A DNA stretch of 64,000 nucleotides from Tessaracoccus caeni (GCF_029211185.1 NZ_JARGDO010000016.1:1-64000), one strand, 5' to 3'. Counted from the first letter of the stretch, positions 48,854-59,800 are shown. Notes: generated by a model not told the origin, from the letters alone. Numbers and translations are program-made.

Positions 48854-50098
48854 TCACGCGGCGAGTTGGTTCTCCACTTGATGTGCAACGACAAGCTGGT
48901 TCACGCCGAGGGTTTCTGCAACCTGCGCCTGTGCTGATTCGCTGTAGTCGCCCCGGAGCAGCTTCTCGATGCCTTCGGCCGGAGCGAGGAACTCGGCGGC
49001 GAACGCCCGCTCAAACTTGTCGGTATACCGGCTACCACGCGTCAGCAGAGAAGAGCTGGTCTGCGGTGCGGTGATGCGGCGGGCCAGCGTGCGCGCGCCG
49101 ACGAACCGACCTCTCGGGGTGGCTGGCCCGATGCCCGGTCCCACAACCGCTCCCATCGCATCTCCGTCAATCCTGACGAGCGCCTCGACGTTGACCGGAG
49201 GCTCGGTCGTCGCACTGGCGAGGCCGACAAGTTCTTCGATCGCGACCGGACGCTCCGGTGTGAGATCAAGTGCGTGTCTGAGCCGACGTGCTCTCTCGTA
49301 GCCTTCCCTCCACGGGGCGGAGCCAGACACATCAGCCAGGGGCTCAAGGAGTGGAACTCCCAGACCCTTCGGCAAGCGCGTCGGGGCCGTGCGCTCGAGT
49401 GCGTCTCTCACCCACCGGTCTGCCGAACCGAGCTCAGAGATCGGCACGGCACGCGACAGATCGGCAAGCAACGCGCCATCCCCCAACGTGTCAGCCGCCG
49501 AAAGCAAGGCGCGCGCGTCATCGTCGCTGATGTTGTAAGGGTCGAAACCCCACGAGGCAGCGACAATCGCGAACTCTCGCTCATCGGTGTCGCTTGACTG
49601 GATCGAGGCCCATTCCTCTTGCAGGAGGGTGTCGGTGACGTTGCAGTCCTCAAGCCGACGCACGGTGGCGTCGATGAATCGGCTCAACGCGTGGCGAACC
49701 TCATCAGCGTCAAGCACCGCGTCGACCGAACCGAGCACGCGCACGCGCTGATTCGGATCGTTTCGTCTTGGCGACTGAATCCACATTTGCTGTCTATCCG
49801 ACCGCAAGGTCATGGACGGCCACGGGAAGCCCTCACCCGCACCACTGAGGTTCAGGCCGCCATACGTCGGCAGATGGGAGGCTGTCTCTAGATCCCACCA
49901 GTTCAAAGCAAGCCATTCCGCCAGAGGATAGGCCGCAGCGTCGATGCTCTCCCGGATCTGCGAAGGAGACTCCAGTTCTTTCACGAGAGTGACGATCTCG
50001 TCGCCGATCATGATCCGCAGCCTGCCCCAGGTGGCCCGTAGCTCAGGGGCACGAACACCGGAGGCAGACTCCCAATCGCAGGTGATGGTGAGTGTCAT
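48854..50098 (-). CDS. Protein with ImmA/IrrE-like C-terminal region, no HExxH motif
   Basis: 414 residues, unrecognised overall. The N-terminal 200 residues are Trp-rich and acidic (for example LAEWLALNWWDLET). The C-terminus has RYTDKFERAFAAEFLAPAEGIEKLL followed by VAETLGVNQLVVAHQVENQL, resembling the helical tail of ImmA/IrrE metallopeptidases (A-F-A-A-E-x-L-x-P then a winged-helix-like segment). The zinc motif HExxH is absent, so protease activity is unlikely. The 50095-50496 gene overlaps its start by four bases, making a two-gene unit. A decayed copy of its 3' end lies at 47711-48115. It may be part of a toxin-antitoxin-like or defence pair (inference). Confidence 0.6.
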   Translation of the reverse strand: MTLTITCDWESASGVRAPELRATWGRLRIMIGDEIVTLVKELESPSQIRESIDAAAYPLAEWLALNWWDLETASHLPTYGGLNLSGAGEGFPWPSMTLRSDRQQMWIQSPRRNDPNQRVRVLGSVDAVLDADEVRHALSRFIDATVRRLEDCNVTDTLLQEEWASIQSSDTDEREFAIVAASWGFDPYNISDDDARALLSAADTLGDGALLADLSRAVPISELGSADRWVRDALERTAPTRLPKGLGVPLLEPLADVSGSAPWREGYERARRLRHALDLTPERPVAIEELVGLASATTEPPVNVEALVRIDGDAMGAVVGPGIGPATPRGRFVGARTLARRITAPQTSSSLLTRGSRYTDKFERAFAAEFLAPAEGIEKLLRGDYSESAQAQVAETLGVNQLVVAHQVENQLAA

Positions 50099-50496
50099 GA
50101 CAACCGCTCCCGTAGTTCGCGAGGAATGCTGGCCTCCGTGACCGGATAGCCCTTGTAAGTACCCGCCGTAGCGTTCACCAGTCGCGCCTCAAACCAGGTT
50201 CCATCCAGCTTCGCCCAGACATAGCGAGGAAAGCACTCTTGATCTCGAAAAGCGCTGACGTTGCCCTGAAGGATCGCGTTTCGTAGCCAGCCACAGATCA
50301 TGTCCGCATCCTTGTACTCCGTGGGACAAGGAGTGGCATCCGAGCGGAGCTTTGGACGTCCGGCAAACGATGGATAGGTTTTGTGCTCTGGTGAACCGAC
50401 GTAACGGACGGTCGCGGCCCAGGCGGCCAGATCTTCGGAACTCGGCGCAACAGCCAGCGCCTGCGGGCGAGGGCGCTTCCTGCTGGGAGTCTTCAC
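50095..50496 (-). CDS. Small hypothetical protein, partner of the ImmA/IrrE-like gene
   Basis: 133 residues. A basic N-terminus (MKTPSRKRPRPQ) and a compact domain with HKTYPSFAGRPKLRSDATPCP, MICGWLRNAI and RYVWAKLDGTWFEARLVN. I recognise no family. Its stop overlaps the next gene's ATG (ATGA), so the two are translated together. Confidence 0.65.
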   Translation of the reverse strand: MKTPSRKRPRPQALAVAPSSEDLAAWAATVRYVGSPEHKTYPSFAGRPKLRSDATPCPTEYKDADMICGWLRNAILQGNVSAFRDQECFPRYVWAKLDGTWFEARLVNATAGTYKGYPVTEASIPRELRERLS

Positions 50497-50794
50497 CTCT
50501 CGATCCTAGCCCGATACGAGTTCTCGACTCGTTACGGCCCGGAAGCCGGTCGCATCAGAGTCAATCGAGATGAACGACGCCCTACTCAATCAACGACCGG
50601 TTGAGTTCGAAGAAGGTGAAGATGTCGGCGCAGCTGCGGAACCCTGACACCACGAGGGTCGTCACAACAACCGTCGCACGTCGTCGACCACGGCTGTCGC
50701 TCACGCCCACCTCACTGCGTGAGGTCTATTCTTGCCAGGTGCCTGAGACGCATCCGCATCCCACTGATCCAGCGCCACGGCTTCCCCGTCGCAC
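50497..50794. other. Intergenic region, no gene seen
   Basis: It contains a 7-base-arm hairpin ACCTCAC-TGC-GTGAGGT near 50708-50724 and otherwise only short frames. It marks the return to GC-rich core sequence. Confidence 0.5.
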
Positions 50795-51640
50795 ATGAGC
50801 GGAGCAGTCCTTTTGGCCGTGCTCGCATCGGCCCTGATGCACGCGGCCTGGAACGTGATCGCCAAGGCGATCCCTGATCGGCTGGTGTCGTCGGCCCTCA
50901 TCGGGCTGGCCTATCTGGTCGCCGGAGCGATCGGCTGCGTGATCCTGCCGGTGCCGGAGCCGGCGTCGTGGCCCGCGCTGATCGCCTCGGCCTTCCTGCA
51001 GAGCCTCTATCTCTTGCTGCTCACCGCCGCCTACGCGCGCACCGACTTCAGCGTCGCTTATCCCCTCACCCGAGGGCTGGCCGTCCTGGGTGTGACCGTG
51101 CTCTCCCTCACCGTGCTCGGGGAACGGCTGCACGCGCTTCAGATGATCGGAGTGGTGCTGGTCATCGGCGCCCTCCTCGCGCTCGCCTTCCTCCGCCACC
51201 CCCGCAGCACGCGCACAGGGTTGCTGCTGGCGCTCGCCGTGGGCGCCTGCGTGACCGGCTATTCCTTCGTCGACGGCGTCGGCGTGCGGGTGGCGGGAAC
51301 GGCGCTCGGCTATGCCGCGTGGCTGTTTCTGCTGCAGGGCGTCGCGATCCCCCTCAGTTGCCTGCTGCTGGCGCGCGACCGTCGCGCACACCTCCGTGGC
51401 ATTCGACGCCACGCGCGCATCGGGATGGTCGGCGGGCTGTTGTCTCTGGCCGCCTACACGATCGTCGTGTGGGCGCAGTCCGTTGCTCCCCTGGCCTTGG
51501 TGTCGGCGCTGCGCGAGACGGGGGTGCTGATGGCCGGGATCGCCGGGATGATCTTCTTCCGCGAGAAACCCGGAGCGGTAGGCATCGTCGCCACCCTTGT
51601 CACGGTCGGTGGAATCGTCCTGATAAGGCTCGGAATGTAG
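50795..51640 (+). CDS. EamA/DMT-family transporter
   Basis: 281 residues with about ten TM helices in two five-helix halves, each carrying EamA features (ALMHAAWNVIAKAI at the start, FSVAYPLTRGLAVLGVTVLSLTVLGERL mid, and LVSALRETGVLMAGIAGMIFFREKPG at the end). Likely a metabolite exporter or importer of the drug/metabolite family. The substrate is unknown. Confidence 0.88.
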   Translation: MSGAVLLAVLASALMHAAWNVIAKAIPDRLVSSALIGLAYLVAGAIGCVILPVPEPASWPALIASAFLQSLYLLLLTAAYARTDFSVAYPLTRGLAVLGVTVLSLTVLGERLHALQMIGVVLVIGALLALAFLRHPRSTRTGLLLALAVGACVTGYSFVDGVGVRVAGTALGYAAWLFLLQGVAIPLSCLLLARDRRAHLRGIRRHARIGMVGGLLSLAAYTIVVWAQSVAPLALVSALRETGVLMAGIAGMIFFREKPGAVGIVATLVTVGGIVLIRLGM

Positions 51641-51714
51641 GGGGTTTCGCGGCTCTGGATTGCGCTGATCACGAACGGCAGTGGCAACGGTTCGCCCCCG
51701 CTGGCCGGCCTCGC

Positions 51715-51720
51715 TACAGT
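51715..51720 (+). promoter_or_regulatory. Probable -10 element giving a leaderless transcript
   Basis: TACAGT ends 7 bases before the ATG at 51728, and no ribosome site lies between. This is the spacing of leaderless mRNAs, which are common in actinobacteria. Confidence 0.4.
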
Positions 51721-51727
51721 CCTGCGC

Positions 51728-52648
51728 ATGGATGTGGTGCAACGAGTTCGCGCGGGACAAGGCGGTTTCCTTCTCTTCGGCATCACCCCGCCCAAGATGT
51801 CGACGCCCGCCGACCGTCTCGCCCGAACCACTGCGACGACGCTCGCCCGACTTCGGAACATCGATCCCGACGGGGTGGTGCTCTACGACATCGCCGAGGA
51901 GCAGGACCGGAATCCCGAGACGCGCCCGTTCCCCTTCCTGGCGACGCTCGACCCCTCCGACTACCTGGACCGGCACCTCACCGAGTGGCAGAAACCGACC
52001 GTGATCTACCGCGCCGTCGGCAAGTACACCGAGGCTGAACTCACCGCGTGGTTGCAGTCGCAGGACGCCGACCGGGTTTTGACCGTGCTGGTGGGGGCAT
52101 CGTCGAGCCAGCAGGTGGGAGCGACGACGCTGCGACGCGCCTACGAGCTGCGCAACGAGCTGCGACCAGATCTGCTCACCGGGGCCGTGCTGATCCCCGA
52201 GCGGCACACCGCCAAGGGCGACGAGCACCTCCGGATGCTCGCGAAACAGGACGCCGGGGTCTCGTTCTTCGTCAGCCAGATCCTCTACGACGCCAATGCC
52301 GCCAAGAACCTGCTGGCCGACTACATCGACGAATGCGAACGACGCGACGTGGCGCCCAGGCCGGTGGTGTTCACGCATTCGGTGTGCGGCTCCGTCAAGA
52401 CGCTCGAGTTCCTCGACTGGCTCGGCGTGCAGGTTCCGCACTGGGTGCAGCGCGACCTTCGCCGCGCCGATGACACCCTCGACACCTCCGTGGAACAGGC
52501 GAAGACGATCGCCCACGACATGATCCAGTACGGTCGCCGGATCGGCATGCCGGTGGCCCTGAACGTGGAGAGCGTCTCCACCCGTCGCGTCGAGAACGAG
52601 GCAGCCGCCCAACTCGCCGTCGATCTTCGCGCTGCACTTGCGGAGTAA
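51728..52648 (+). CDS. Methylenetetrahydrofolate-reductase-family protein
   Basis: 306 residues. It follows the MTHFR (beta/alpha)8 barrel pattern of the mycobacterial-type family, with FLLFGITPPKMSTPADRLART near the start, PDGVVLYDIAEEQDR, and MLAKQDAGVSFFVSQILYDANAAKNLL. It is plausibly a flavin- or NADH-dependent reductase of methylene-THF supplying methyl groups for methionine, though classic active-site residues cannot be confirmed by eye. It is a monocistronic gene after the transporter. Confidence 0.75.
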   Translation: MDVVQRVRAGQGGFLLFGITPPKMSTPADRLARTTATTLARLRNIDPDGVVLYDIAEEQDRNPETRPFPFLATLDPSDYLDRHLTEWQKPTVIYRAVGKYTEAELTAWLQSQDADRVLTVLVGASSSQQVGATTLRRAYELRNELRPDLLTGAVLIPERHTAKGDEHLRMLAKQDAGVSFFVSQILYDANAAKNLLADYIDECERRDVAPRPVVFTHSVCGSVKTLEFLDWLGVQVPHWVQRDLRRADDTLDTSVEQAKTIAHDMIQYGRRIGMPVALNVESVSTRRVENEAAAQLAVDLRAALAE

Positions 52649-52810
52649 TCTCCTTTCCGGCCGCGTTCCAACCGCCGCGACGCAATCTCGGCCCCAGACC
52701 AAAATCGGCCCCAACGCCACCGGCTCCGCCTAACCGGAGGCAAAAGGCCTGCACGTGACACTGCGGGTATACACGGTTCAAGATCACCGGCCCACGACAG
52801 GAGGCAAGAG

Positions 52811-53227
52811 ATGTCAAAAGACCGCGCAGTCGCTATCTGTTTTGCTGGGGATTCGGTCCTCGTCATGCGACGTTACAAGGACGGCCGGACGTATACCGTG
52901 CTGCCCGGTGGCGGGGTCGAGAACGGCGAACTGCCCGCAGCGGCGGTCGTGCGCGAGTTGTACGAAGAGACCAGCCTCACCGGAGTCGTCTCCCGACACC
53001 TGACCACCATCCAGCACCCCGACAGAACCGCCCACTACTTCCTCGTCCAGGCTCAGCCGGGCCAACTGGTCGTTGGAGGTCCGGAATCTGCCCAGCAGTC
53101 CACTGAAAACAGCTACCAGCCGTGCTGGCTACCGCTAGACGAATTGCAGGATGAGCCCCTCGTTCCCGACGAGGCTCGCGCTGTCATCGCGAATGCCCAC
53201 GCGAGCGTCCGTCGGACGCCCGGCTGA
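52811..53227 (+). CDS. Nudix hydrolase
   Basis: 138 residues with a complete Nudix box GGGVENGELPAAAVVRELYEETSL (the G-x5-E-x7-R-E-x-x-E-E pattern), residues about 35-58. It hydrolyses a nucleoside diphosphate linked to another group. The ATG at 52811 is preceded by GGAGGCAAGAG. The substrate cannot be deduced. 52649-52810 holds no gene. Confidence 0.9.
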   Translation: MSKDRAVAICFAGDSVLVMRRYKDGRTYTVLPGGGVENGELPAAAVVRELYEETSLTGVVSRHLTTIQHPDRTAHYFLVQAQPGQLVVGGPESAQQSTENSYQPCWLPLDELQDEPLVPDEARAVIANAHASVRRTPG

Positions 53228-53349
53228 TTCACTTCACGATCGCCTGGAGTACGGCTTCAGGTCCGGCAGTCGTTGGCCGCCTTTCTCGCATCCACCTGCC
53301 GCTCCGCATCGAATGAATCTGGCGTTGATCATTCCAGCGATACACACCT

Positions 53350-53868
53350 TCACCAGAGCAGGTCGGCGACCTTGCTGGCCGAGTCCGAGCGGCTGATCGC
53401 AGCTCGGAGCAGGGATGCTGCGTCGTCGGAATCGAAGGCGGAGAGGTAGCCGTCGACGAGCAGTCGCGGTAGGCGCGCGGCGACGCCTTCGAGCACGCCG
53501 CTGTCCCCCAGGAGGCCGATCGCCCCGGCGGCCTCTGCCGCTGCCTTCGCACGGACCTGTTCCGCGCTCAGCCGCTTGGTGCCGAAGAGGACGGCGCTGT
53601 ACTGGCTGTCGCTCTGGCAGGTCTCGAAGTACACGCGGGCGGAGTCACGGAGGTGCTCGTCGATCACGTCGTGCGCACCCGCGTCGAGAACGGCCTTCAC
53701 GGGCTTCTGCCCCAAGAAGCCGGACACCGTACGACCTGCTCTTTTCATTCCGCCTCGCGTCCGCGCCTGCTTACCCGCGACGATCAGTTCGATCCAGAGA
53801 CCGAGGAAGCGGTCGATGTCGCCCTTCGGGCCACGACGGTAGGCCTCCAGCTCCGGATACTCGCTCAT
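53350..53868 (-). CDS. Hypothetical protein
   Basis: 172 residues, largely helical, starting MSEYPELEAYRRGPKGDIDRFLGLWIELI and ending in an Ala/Leu/Asp-rich helix bundle (RAKAAAEAAGAIGLLGDSGVLEGVAARL). No motif I can name. ATG at 53868. GC content is host-like. Confidence 0.6.
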   Translation of the reverse strand: MSEYPELEAYRRGPKGDIDRFLGLWIELIVAGKQARTRGGMKRAGRTVSGFLGQKPVKAVLDAGAHDVIDEHLRDSARVYFETCQSDSQYSAVLFGTKRLSAEQVRAKAAAEAAGAIGLLGDSGVLEGVAARLPRLLVDGYLSAFDSDDAASLLRAAISRSDSASKVADLLW

Positions 53869-53971
53869 GACCCGAATCCTAGTGGGATCTCTGGATATGC
53901 CGATGAGTTCAATGACGAAGCCAGGTCGCCGCTCGGTGTGCCGCCATAGGTACCACCTATCCGCGGGATCT

Positions 53972-54391
53972 CTATGTCATGAACCCACCGAGGACCGCAG
54001 CCACGACGACGATGCCGACCATGTGGTAGCCGCCGGTGACGGCACCGAAGACGTAAGGGTGAGGGGTATGAGGAGTCAGCGCGTTGTTCATCGACACCGG
54101 TAGCGCGACGCCGCCGCCCACGATGACCCCGACGATGAGGGCCTCGCTCATGCTGGCCGGAGCGGCGACGGCGAGAAGCACCCCGAGGGCGACAGAGACC
54201 AGCACCGCGCTCACCAGCGGGACGATGTAGTAGTCGGCACCGAACCGGCGAGCACCGGAGACCTCATGGCCGATGGCGCGATCCCAGGTCTTGCCGAACA
54301 GCGGCGTGAACCAGATGGCCCCGAGAATGTAGTAGGCCAGCGCCGCGAGGGCGACCCCGAGCCAGCTGACGTGGGCGATGACGTCGAACAT
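53972..54391 (-). CDS. DUF1761 membrane protein
   Basis: 139 residues with four TM helices (about 9-29, 55-77, 84-100 and 114-135) and the family's start (VALAALAYYILGAIWFTPLFGKTW). Function of the family is unknown. It is divergent from the AraC regulator that follows at 54523, with a 131-base shared control region. Confidence 0.82.
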   Translation of the reverse strand: MFDVIAHVSWLGVALAALAYYILGAIWFTPLFGKTWDRAIGHEVSGARRFGADYYIVPLVSAVLVSVALGVLLAVAAPASMSEALIVGVIVGGGVALPVSMNNALTPHTPHPYVFGAVTGGYHMVGIVVVAAVLGGFMT

Positions 54392-54522
54392 GTTCCGCGC
54401 CTCTCAAGTTCTTTCGACGCCTGTGGCGCTGACGACGTGGTGCAGGTTTTCCATGCGCCCAGTCTTGTGACCGACCATGAGCGACGATAGGAAAAAGGCG
54501 ACAAGCCAGGAAGACTGATCCC

Positions 54523-55377
54523 ATGATCGATGTGCACTCAGCCGACGAGGCGAGGCCGATCGCGGTCGACGAGCGCTCCGGCGTGCTGCACCCTGATCGT
54601 CTGGTCCGGTTCGCGGCGGGCTGGATCGACCCCGCCCCGACGGTGTCCGCCGTGGTCGATCAGTACTGGCACGTGTCGTGGGCGCTCGACGATTCCGAAC
54701 AGCTGGATCAGCGGATCATCGACCTGCCCGCAGTCACACTGACCGCCGAAGCCGGCACGGTGCCGGCGCCGCTCGTCGTGACTGGTGTGCAGGATCGGGC
54801 TTGGCGCCGCACCATCCGAGGCACCGGCGACGTGTTCGCGATCCGCCTCCGACCGGCAGGGCTGGCCGTGCTCAGCGATCTCGTCGTCACCTCGGTCGCG
54901 AATCGCACGATGCCGTTGACCACCACGCTGGACGCTCGACTGCACGCCCTCATGAGCGCCGTGGCAGCAGAGTCGGGTGCCTCCGACAGGGCCGACGCGG
55001 CCAACAGGCTGATCGAACGGCTGCTGGCGGAGCACCCACCCACGCCCGCCGGCCTGCTCGCCAACGACGTGCTGGATGAGATGAGAACCCAGCTGCATCA
55101 CAAGACCGGCCCCTCCCTCGCCCAGCGATTCCACTGCAGCGAACGCACGATCCAGCGGGCCCTCGCCTCGACCCTCGGCCATGGTCCTAAGTGGATCAGC
55201 CGGCGCATCCGACTGCAGGAGGTGGCCCGGACGCTCGTCACCAGGATGGACGCCGACGTGGCCTCCATCGCCGCCGACCTCGGCTACACCGATCACTCGC
55301 ACCTGACGAAGGACTTCCACGCCATCGCCGGCGTCGCCCCAGATGCCTACCGTCGCGAGGTGGAACGCCTCCGCTGA
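54523..55377 (+). CDS. AraC-family transcriptional regulator
   Basis: 284 residues. The N-terminal half (about 20-160) is an effector-binding-like domain of the AraC type. The C-terminal 95 residues hold two helix-turn-helix units (SLAQRFHCSERTIQRALASTLG, and ASIAADLGYTDHSHLTKDFHAIAGVAPDAYR, the classic second HTH). AGGAAG lies about 10 bases before ATG. It may regulate the divergent DUF1761 gene. Confidence 0.9.
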   Translation: MIDVHSADEARPIAVDERSGVLHPDRLVRFAAGWIDPAPTVSAVVDQYWHVSWALDDSEQLDQRIIDLPAVTLTAEAGTVPAPLVVTGVQDRAWRRTIRGTGDVFAIRLRPAGLAVLSDLVVTSVANRTMPLTTTLDARLHALMSAVAAESGASDRADAANRLIERLLAEHPPTPAGLLANDVLDEMRTQLHHKTGPSLAQRFHCSERTIQRALASTLGHGPKWISRRIRLQEVARTLVTRMDADVASIAADLGYTDHSHLTKDFHAIAGVAPDAYRREVERLR

Positions 55378-55418
55378 CACTCACGGTCGTCGACGTGCGG
55401 CCCAGCCGAGGAGCGTCG

Positions 55419-56888
55419 TCACACCAGGAGTTGGCGGACCTCCGGGCCGATCGGGCGCGGCAGCTTGGAGGAGCCGGAGAGGAACTCGTCGACTCCCTTC
55501 CCGCAACTGCGACCCTCGGCGATGGCCCACACGATCAGCGACTGACCACGGCCGGCGTCGCCACAGGCGAAGACCTTCGGCACACTGGTGGCGTAGTTCT
55601 CGTCGCGCGCGATGTTGCCGCGGGGGTCGAGCTCAACACCCAGCTGCTCCACCAAGCCGGCCTGCTGAGGGCCGGTGAAGCCCATGGCCAGCAGCACCAG
55701 CTGCGCGGGGATGTAGCGCTCGGTGCCCTCCTGGGGGACGAAGCGGCCGGCGTCGAACTTCACCTCGACGATGTCCAGGCCCGCGACGTTGCCCTCGTCG
55801 TCGCCGACGAAGCGCACGGTCGAGACCGCGTAGACGCGGTCGCCGCCCTCCTCGTGGGCCGAGGTGACCTTGAAGGTCATCGGGTAGGTGGGCCACGGCT
55901 GCCCGGTGGGGCGAGCCTCCGGCGGCATCGGCATGATCTCGAGCTGGGTGATCGAGCGCGCTCCCTGACGGATCGCGGTGCCCAGGCAGTCGGCGCCGGT
56001 GTCGCCGCCGCCGATGATCACGACGTCCTTGTCGGTCGCCAGGATCTGGTTCTCGACGTCCTGGCCGACGGCGACGCGGTTGGCCTGCGGCAGGTACTCC
56101 ATGGCCTGATGGATGCCGCCCAGCTCGTCACGCCCGGGCGCCGGGAGGTCGCGGGGCATCGTCGAGCCGATGGCCAGCACCACGGCCTCGTACATGTCCA
56201 ACAGCTCGGGGCCTGTGATGTCGACGCCGATGTTGACGCCGGTCTTGAACTGGGTTCCCTCCAGCACCATCTGCTTCAGGCGGCGGTTGAGAACGGCCTT
56301 CTCCATCTTGAACTCGGGGATGCCGTAGCGCAGCAGGCCGCCGATGGCGTCGGCCCGCTCGTAGACGACAACCGTGTGGCCGGCCCGCGTGAGCTGCTGA
56401 GCCACCGCCAGGCCCGACGGACCCGAGCCGATCACGGCCACCGTCTTAGCGGTATGCCACGCCGGCTGCTGCGGCACGACGCGGGAGTCATCCCACGCCT
56501 TGTCGATGATCGACACCTCGACGTTCTTGATGGTCACCGGATCCCGGTTGATGCCGACGACGCAGGCCGTCTCGCAGGGCGCCGGGCACAGCCGCCCGGT
56601 GAACTCGGGGAAGTTGTTGGTGGCGTGCAGACGCTCCAGCGCCGGCTGCCATTCGTCGCGCCACACCAGGTCGTTCCACTCGGGGATCAGGTTGCCCAGT
56701 GGGCAGCCGTTATGGCAGAACGGGATGCCGCAGTCCATGCAGCGTCCGGCCTGCTTGGTGATGATCGGCAGCAGGGCGCGCCCGGGGGTGCCGGGGTAGA
56801 CCTCGCGCCAGTCCTCCACCCGCTCCTCGACGGGCCGCCGGTCGGCGACCTTGCGAGGGGTGGTCATGAAGCCCTTCGGATCAGCCAT
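55419..56888 (-). CDS. gltD: Glutamate synthase small subunit
   Basis: 489 residues. N-terminal 4Fe-4S cysteines ([30 protein letters not shown]), then FAD site ([17 protein letters not shown]) and NADPH site ([17 protein letters not shown]). It passes electrons from NADPH to GltB. Its start overlaps the gltB stop by 8 bases, so the two are coupled. Confidence 0.97.
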   Translation of the reverse strand: MADPKGFMTTPRKVADRRPVEERVEDWREVYPGTPGRALLPIITKQAGRCMDCGIPFCHNGCPLGNLIPEWNDLVWRDEWQPALERLHATNNFPEFTGRLCPAPCETACVVGINRDPVTIKNVEVSIIDKAWDDSRVVPQQPAWHTAKTVAVIGSGPSGLAVAQQLTRAGHTVVVYERADAIGGLLRYGIPEFKMEKAVLNRRLKQMVLEGTQFKTGVNIGVDITGPELLDMYEAVVLAIGSTMPRDLPAPGRDELGGIHQAMEYLPQANRVAVGQDVENQILATDKDVVIIGGGDTGADCLGTAIRQGARSITQLEIMPMPPEARPTGQPWPTYPMTFKVTSAHEEGGDRVYAVSTVRFVGDDEGNVAGLDIVEVKFDAGRFVPQEGTERYIPAQLVLLAMGFTGPQQAGLVEQLGVELDPRGNIARDENYATSVPKVFACGDAGRGQSLIVWAIAEGRSCGKGVDEFLSGSSKLPRPIGPEVRQLLV

Positions 56889-59800
56889 GAGCCGCCTCCA
56901 TCATCATCTTGGTCATCTCTTCGTCGCTCAGGCCCTCGGCGGCCGACTGGGCGGCCACCGTCATGATCCGGGCGTAGTCGCGCGGCACCACGGAGGTGAA
57001 CCGCACGGCCAGTTCCTCGTCGCTCAGCTGCAGCAGGCTGCTCGCAACCGGCGATCCGGTCTCGTAGCTGTGCTCCGTGAGCAGCTCGCGGATCCGGTTG
57101 AGATCCTTGGCCGTCGGACGCAGCGCATCCACCAGCTCGGTGTTGAGGCGCTTGGGGTTGAGGTCGAGCACCCAGGCGGTGCCGCCCGACATGCCCGCCG
57201 CGAAGTTGCGCCCGGTGCGTCCGAGCACCAGCACCTCGCCGCCGGTCATGTACTCGCAGCCGTGGTCGCCCACACCCTCGACCACCGCGGTGGCGCCCGA
57301 GTTGCGCACGCAGAACCGCTCGCCGACGCGACCGCGCAGGAACAGCTGCCCCGACGTCGCGCCGTAGCCGATCACGTTTCCGGCCACGATCTGCTCGGAC
57401 GCGTCGAACGAGGCCTCCGGCGGCGGGGCGACGATCAGGCGTCCGCCCGAGAGGCCCTTGCCGAAGTAGTCGTTCGAGTCGCCGATCAGGCGCAGCGTGA
57501 CGCCGCGCGGCAGGAAGGCGCCGAAGCTCTGGCCGCCGGTGCCGTGCATGGTGAACTCGATGGTGCCCGGCTCCAGACCGCGTCCCTCGGTGGCCTTGGT
57601 CACCTCGTGGCCCAGCGTGGTGCCCACCGTGCGGTCGACGTTGCGCACCGCGACGGTGTGGGCCACCTTCTCGCCCCTGGTCAGCGCGGGCTCGGCGAGC
57701 TTGATCAGCTCCACGTCCAGCTTGGTCTCGAGACCGTGATCCTGGCCGACGACGCTCTTCAGCGGGGCACCCTCGGGCAGCTCGATCTTGGTAAGGATCG
57801 GCTCCAGGTCGAGGCCCTGAGTCTTCCAGTGGCCGACGGCCTTCGACACGTCGAGCAGGTCGACGCGGCCAATCGCCTCGTCGAGGCTGCGCAGGCCCAG
57901 CTCGGCCAGCAGCTCGCGGACCTCCTGCGCCATGAAGCGGAAGAAGTTGATCACGTGCTGCGGATCGCCGGCGAAGCGCGAGCGCAGCTCCGGGTTCTGC
58001 GTCGCGACGCCCACGGGGCAGGTGTCCTTGTGGCAGACACGCATCATGATGCAGCCGGTCACCACCAGCGGGGCGGTCGCGAAGCCGTACTCCTCGGCAC
58101 CCAGCAGGGCGGCGACCAGCACGTCGCGGCCGGTCTTGAGCTGACCGTCGGCCTGCACGACGATGCGGTCGCGCAGCCCGTTGAGCAACAGCGTCTGCTG
58201 GGTCTCGGCCAGGCCGAGCTCCCACGGTGCGCCGGCGTGCTTGACGGAGGTCAGCGGCGCCGCACCGGTGCCGCCGTCGTGGCCGGAGATCAGCACCACG
58301 TCGGCTTTGGCCTTGGACACGCCCGCCGCCACGGTGCCCACGCCCACCTCGGAGACCAGCTTCACGTGGACACGGGCCGACGGGTTGGCGCACTTCAGGT
58401 CGTGGATCAGCTGCTTCAGATCCTCGATCGAGTAGATGTCGTGGTGCGGCGGTGGCGAGATCAGGCCGACGCCGGGCGTCGAGTGCCGGGTCTTGGCCAC
58501 CCAGGGGTAGACCTTGGGTCCGGGCAGCTGGCCGCCCTCGCCGGGCTTGGCGCCCTGGGCCATCTTGATCTGGATGTCGTCGGAGTAGGTGAGGTACTCC
58601 GAGGTGACGCCGAAGCGGCCGGAGGCCACCTGCTTGATGGCGGAACGACGGCGCGGGTCGTGCAGTCGCTCCGGATCCTCACCGCCCTCGCCCGTGTTCG
58701 ACTTGCCGCCGATCTGGTTCATCGCGATGGCCAGCGTCTGGTGCGCCTCCATCGAGATCGAGCCGTAGCTCATCGCGCCGGTGGAGAACCGCTTCACGAT
58801 GGAATCGATCGACTCCACCTCGTCGATCGAGATGGGCTCGTTCTCAGGCGCGAAAGTCAGCAGTGAGCGCAGCGTCATGATCCGCTCGGAGTTCGAGTTC
58901 ACCAGCGAGGTGTACTTCTTGAACGTGTCGTAGGAGCCAGTCCGGGTGGCGTGCTGCAGGCGGAACACCGTCTCAGGGTCGAACAGGTGCGGCTCGCCCT
59001 CGCGGCGCCACTGGTACTCGCCGCCGATCGGAAGGCTGCGGTGCGCCAGCGGGATGCCGTCGGCCGGGTAGGCGGTGAGATGACGCTGCCGGATCTCCTG
59101 CGCAAGCTCGTCGATGCCGATGCCGCCGATCCGCGACGTGGTGCCGGTGAAGTAGCGCTCCACCAGTTCATCGGAGAGACCGATGGCCTCGAAGATCTGC
59201 GCGCCGGTGTACGAGGCGACGGTGGAGACGCCCATCTTGCTCATCACCTTCAGCACGCCCTTGGCCAGCGCCTTGGCGACGTTGGCGATGGCCTGCTCCG
59301 GGGTGGCGCTGACGTACATCTCGCGGCGCGCCAGGTCTTCGGCCGATTCGAACGCCAGGTACGGGTTGACGGCCGAGGCGCCGAAGCCGAGCAGCAGCGC
59401 GACGTGGTGCACCTCGCGCACGTCGCCGGCCTCGACGATCAAAGCGGCCTGAGTGCGACTCTTCTCGCGCACCAGATGGTGGTGGATGGCGGCGGTCAGC
59501 AGCAGCGACGGGATGGGCGCCTGCTCCGGCGTCGAGTGACGATCCGACAGCACGATGGCCTTGGCTCCCCCACGGATTGCCGCGGAGACCTCCTGGCACA
59601 GCTCGTCGATCTTCGACGCGAGCGCGCGCCCCCCGCCGGCCACCTTGTAGTGACCCTTGATGACGTGGGTGTGGTAGCCCGGCAGGTTGCCGTCCTCGCC
59701 CAGGCGGACGATCTTGGCCAGCTGCTCGGAGTCGAGGATCGGCTTGGCCATGGTGATCACGCGGGCCGACTCCGACGACGGTTCCAGCAGGTTGCGCTCG

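Noticed and set aside
48854..50098. Active ImmA/IrrE metallopeptidase
   Set aside because: No HExxH zinc motif anywhere in the protein.
43016..50496. Prophage
   Set aside because: No integrase, terminase, capsid, tail or lysis genes are present in either island.
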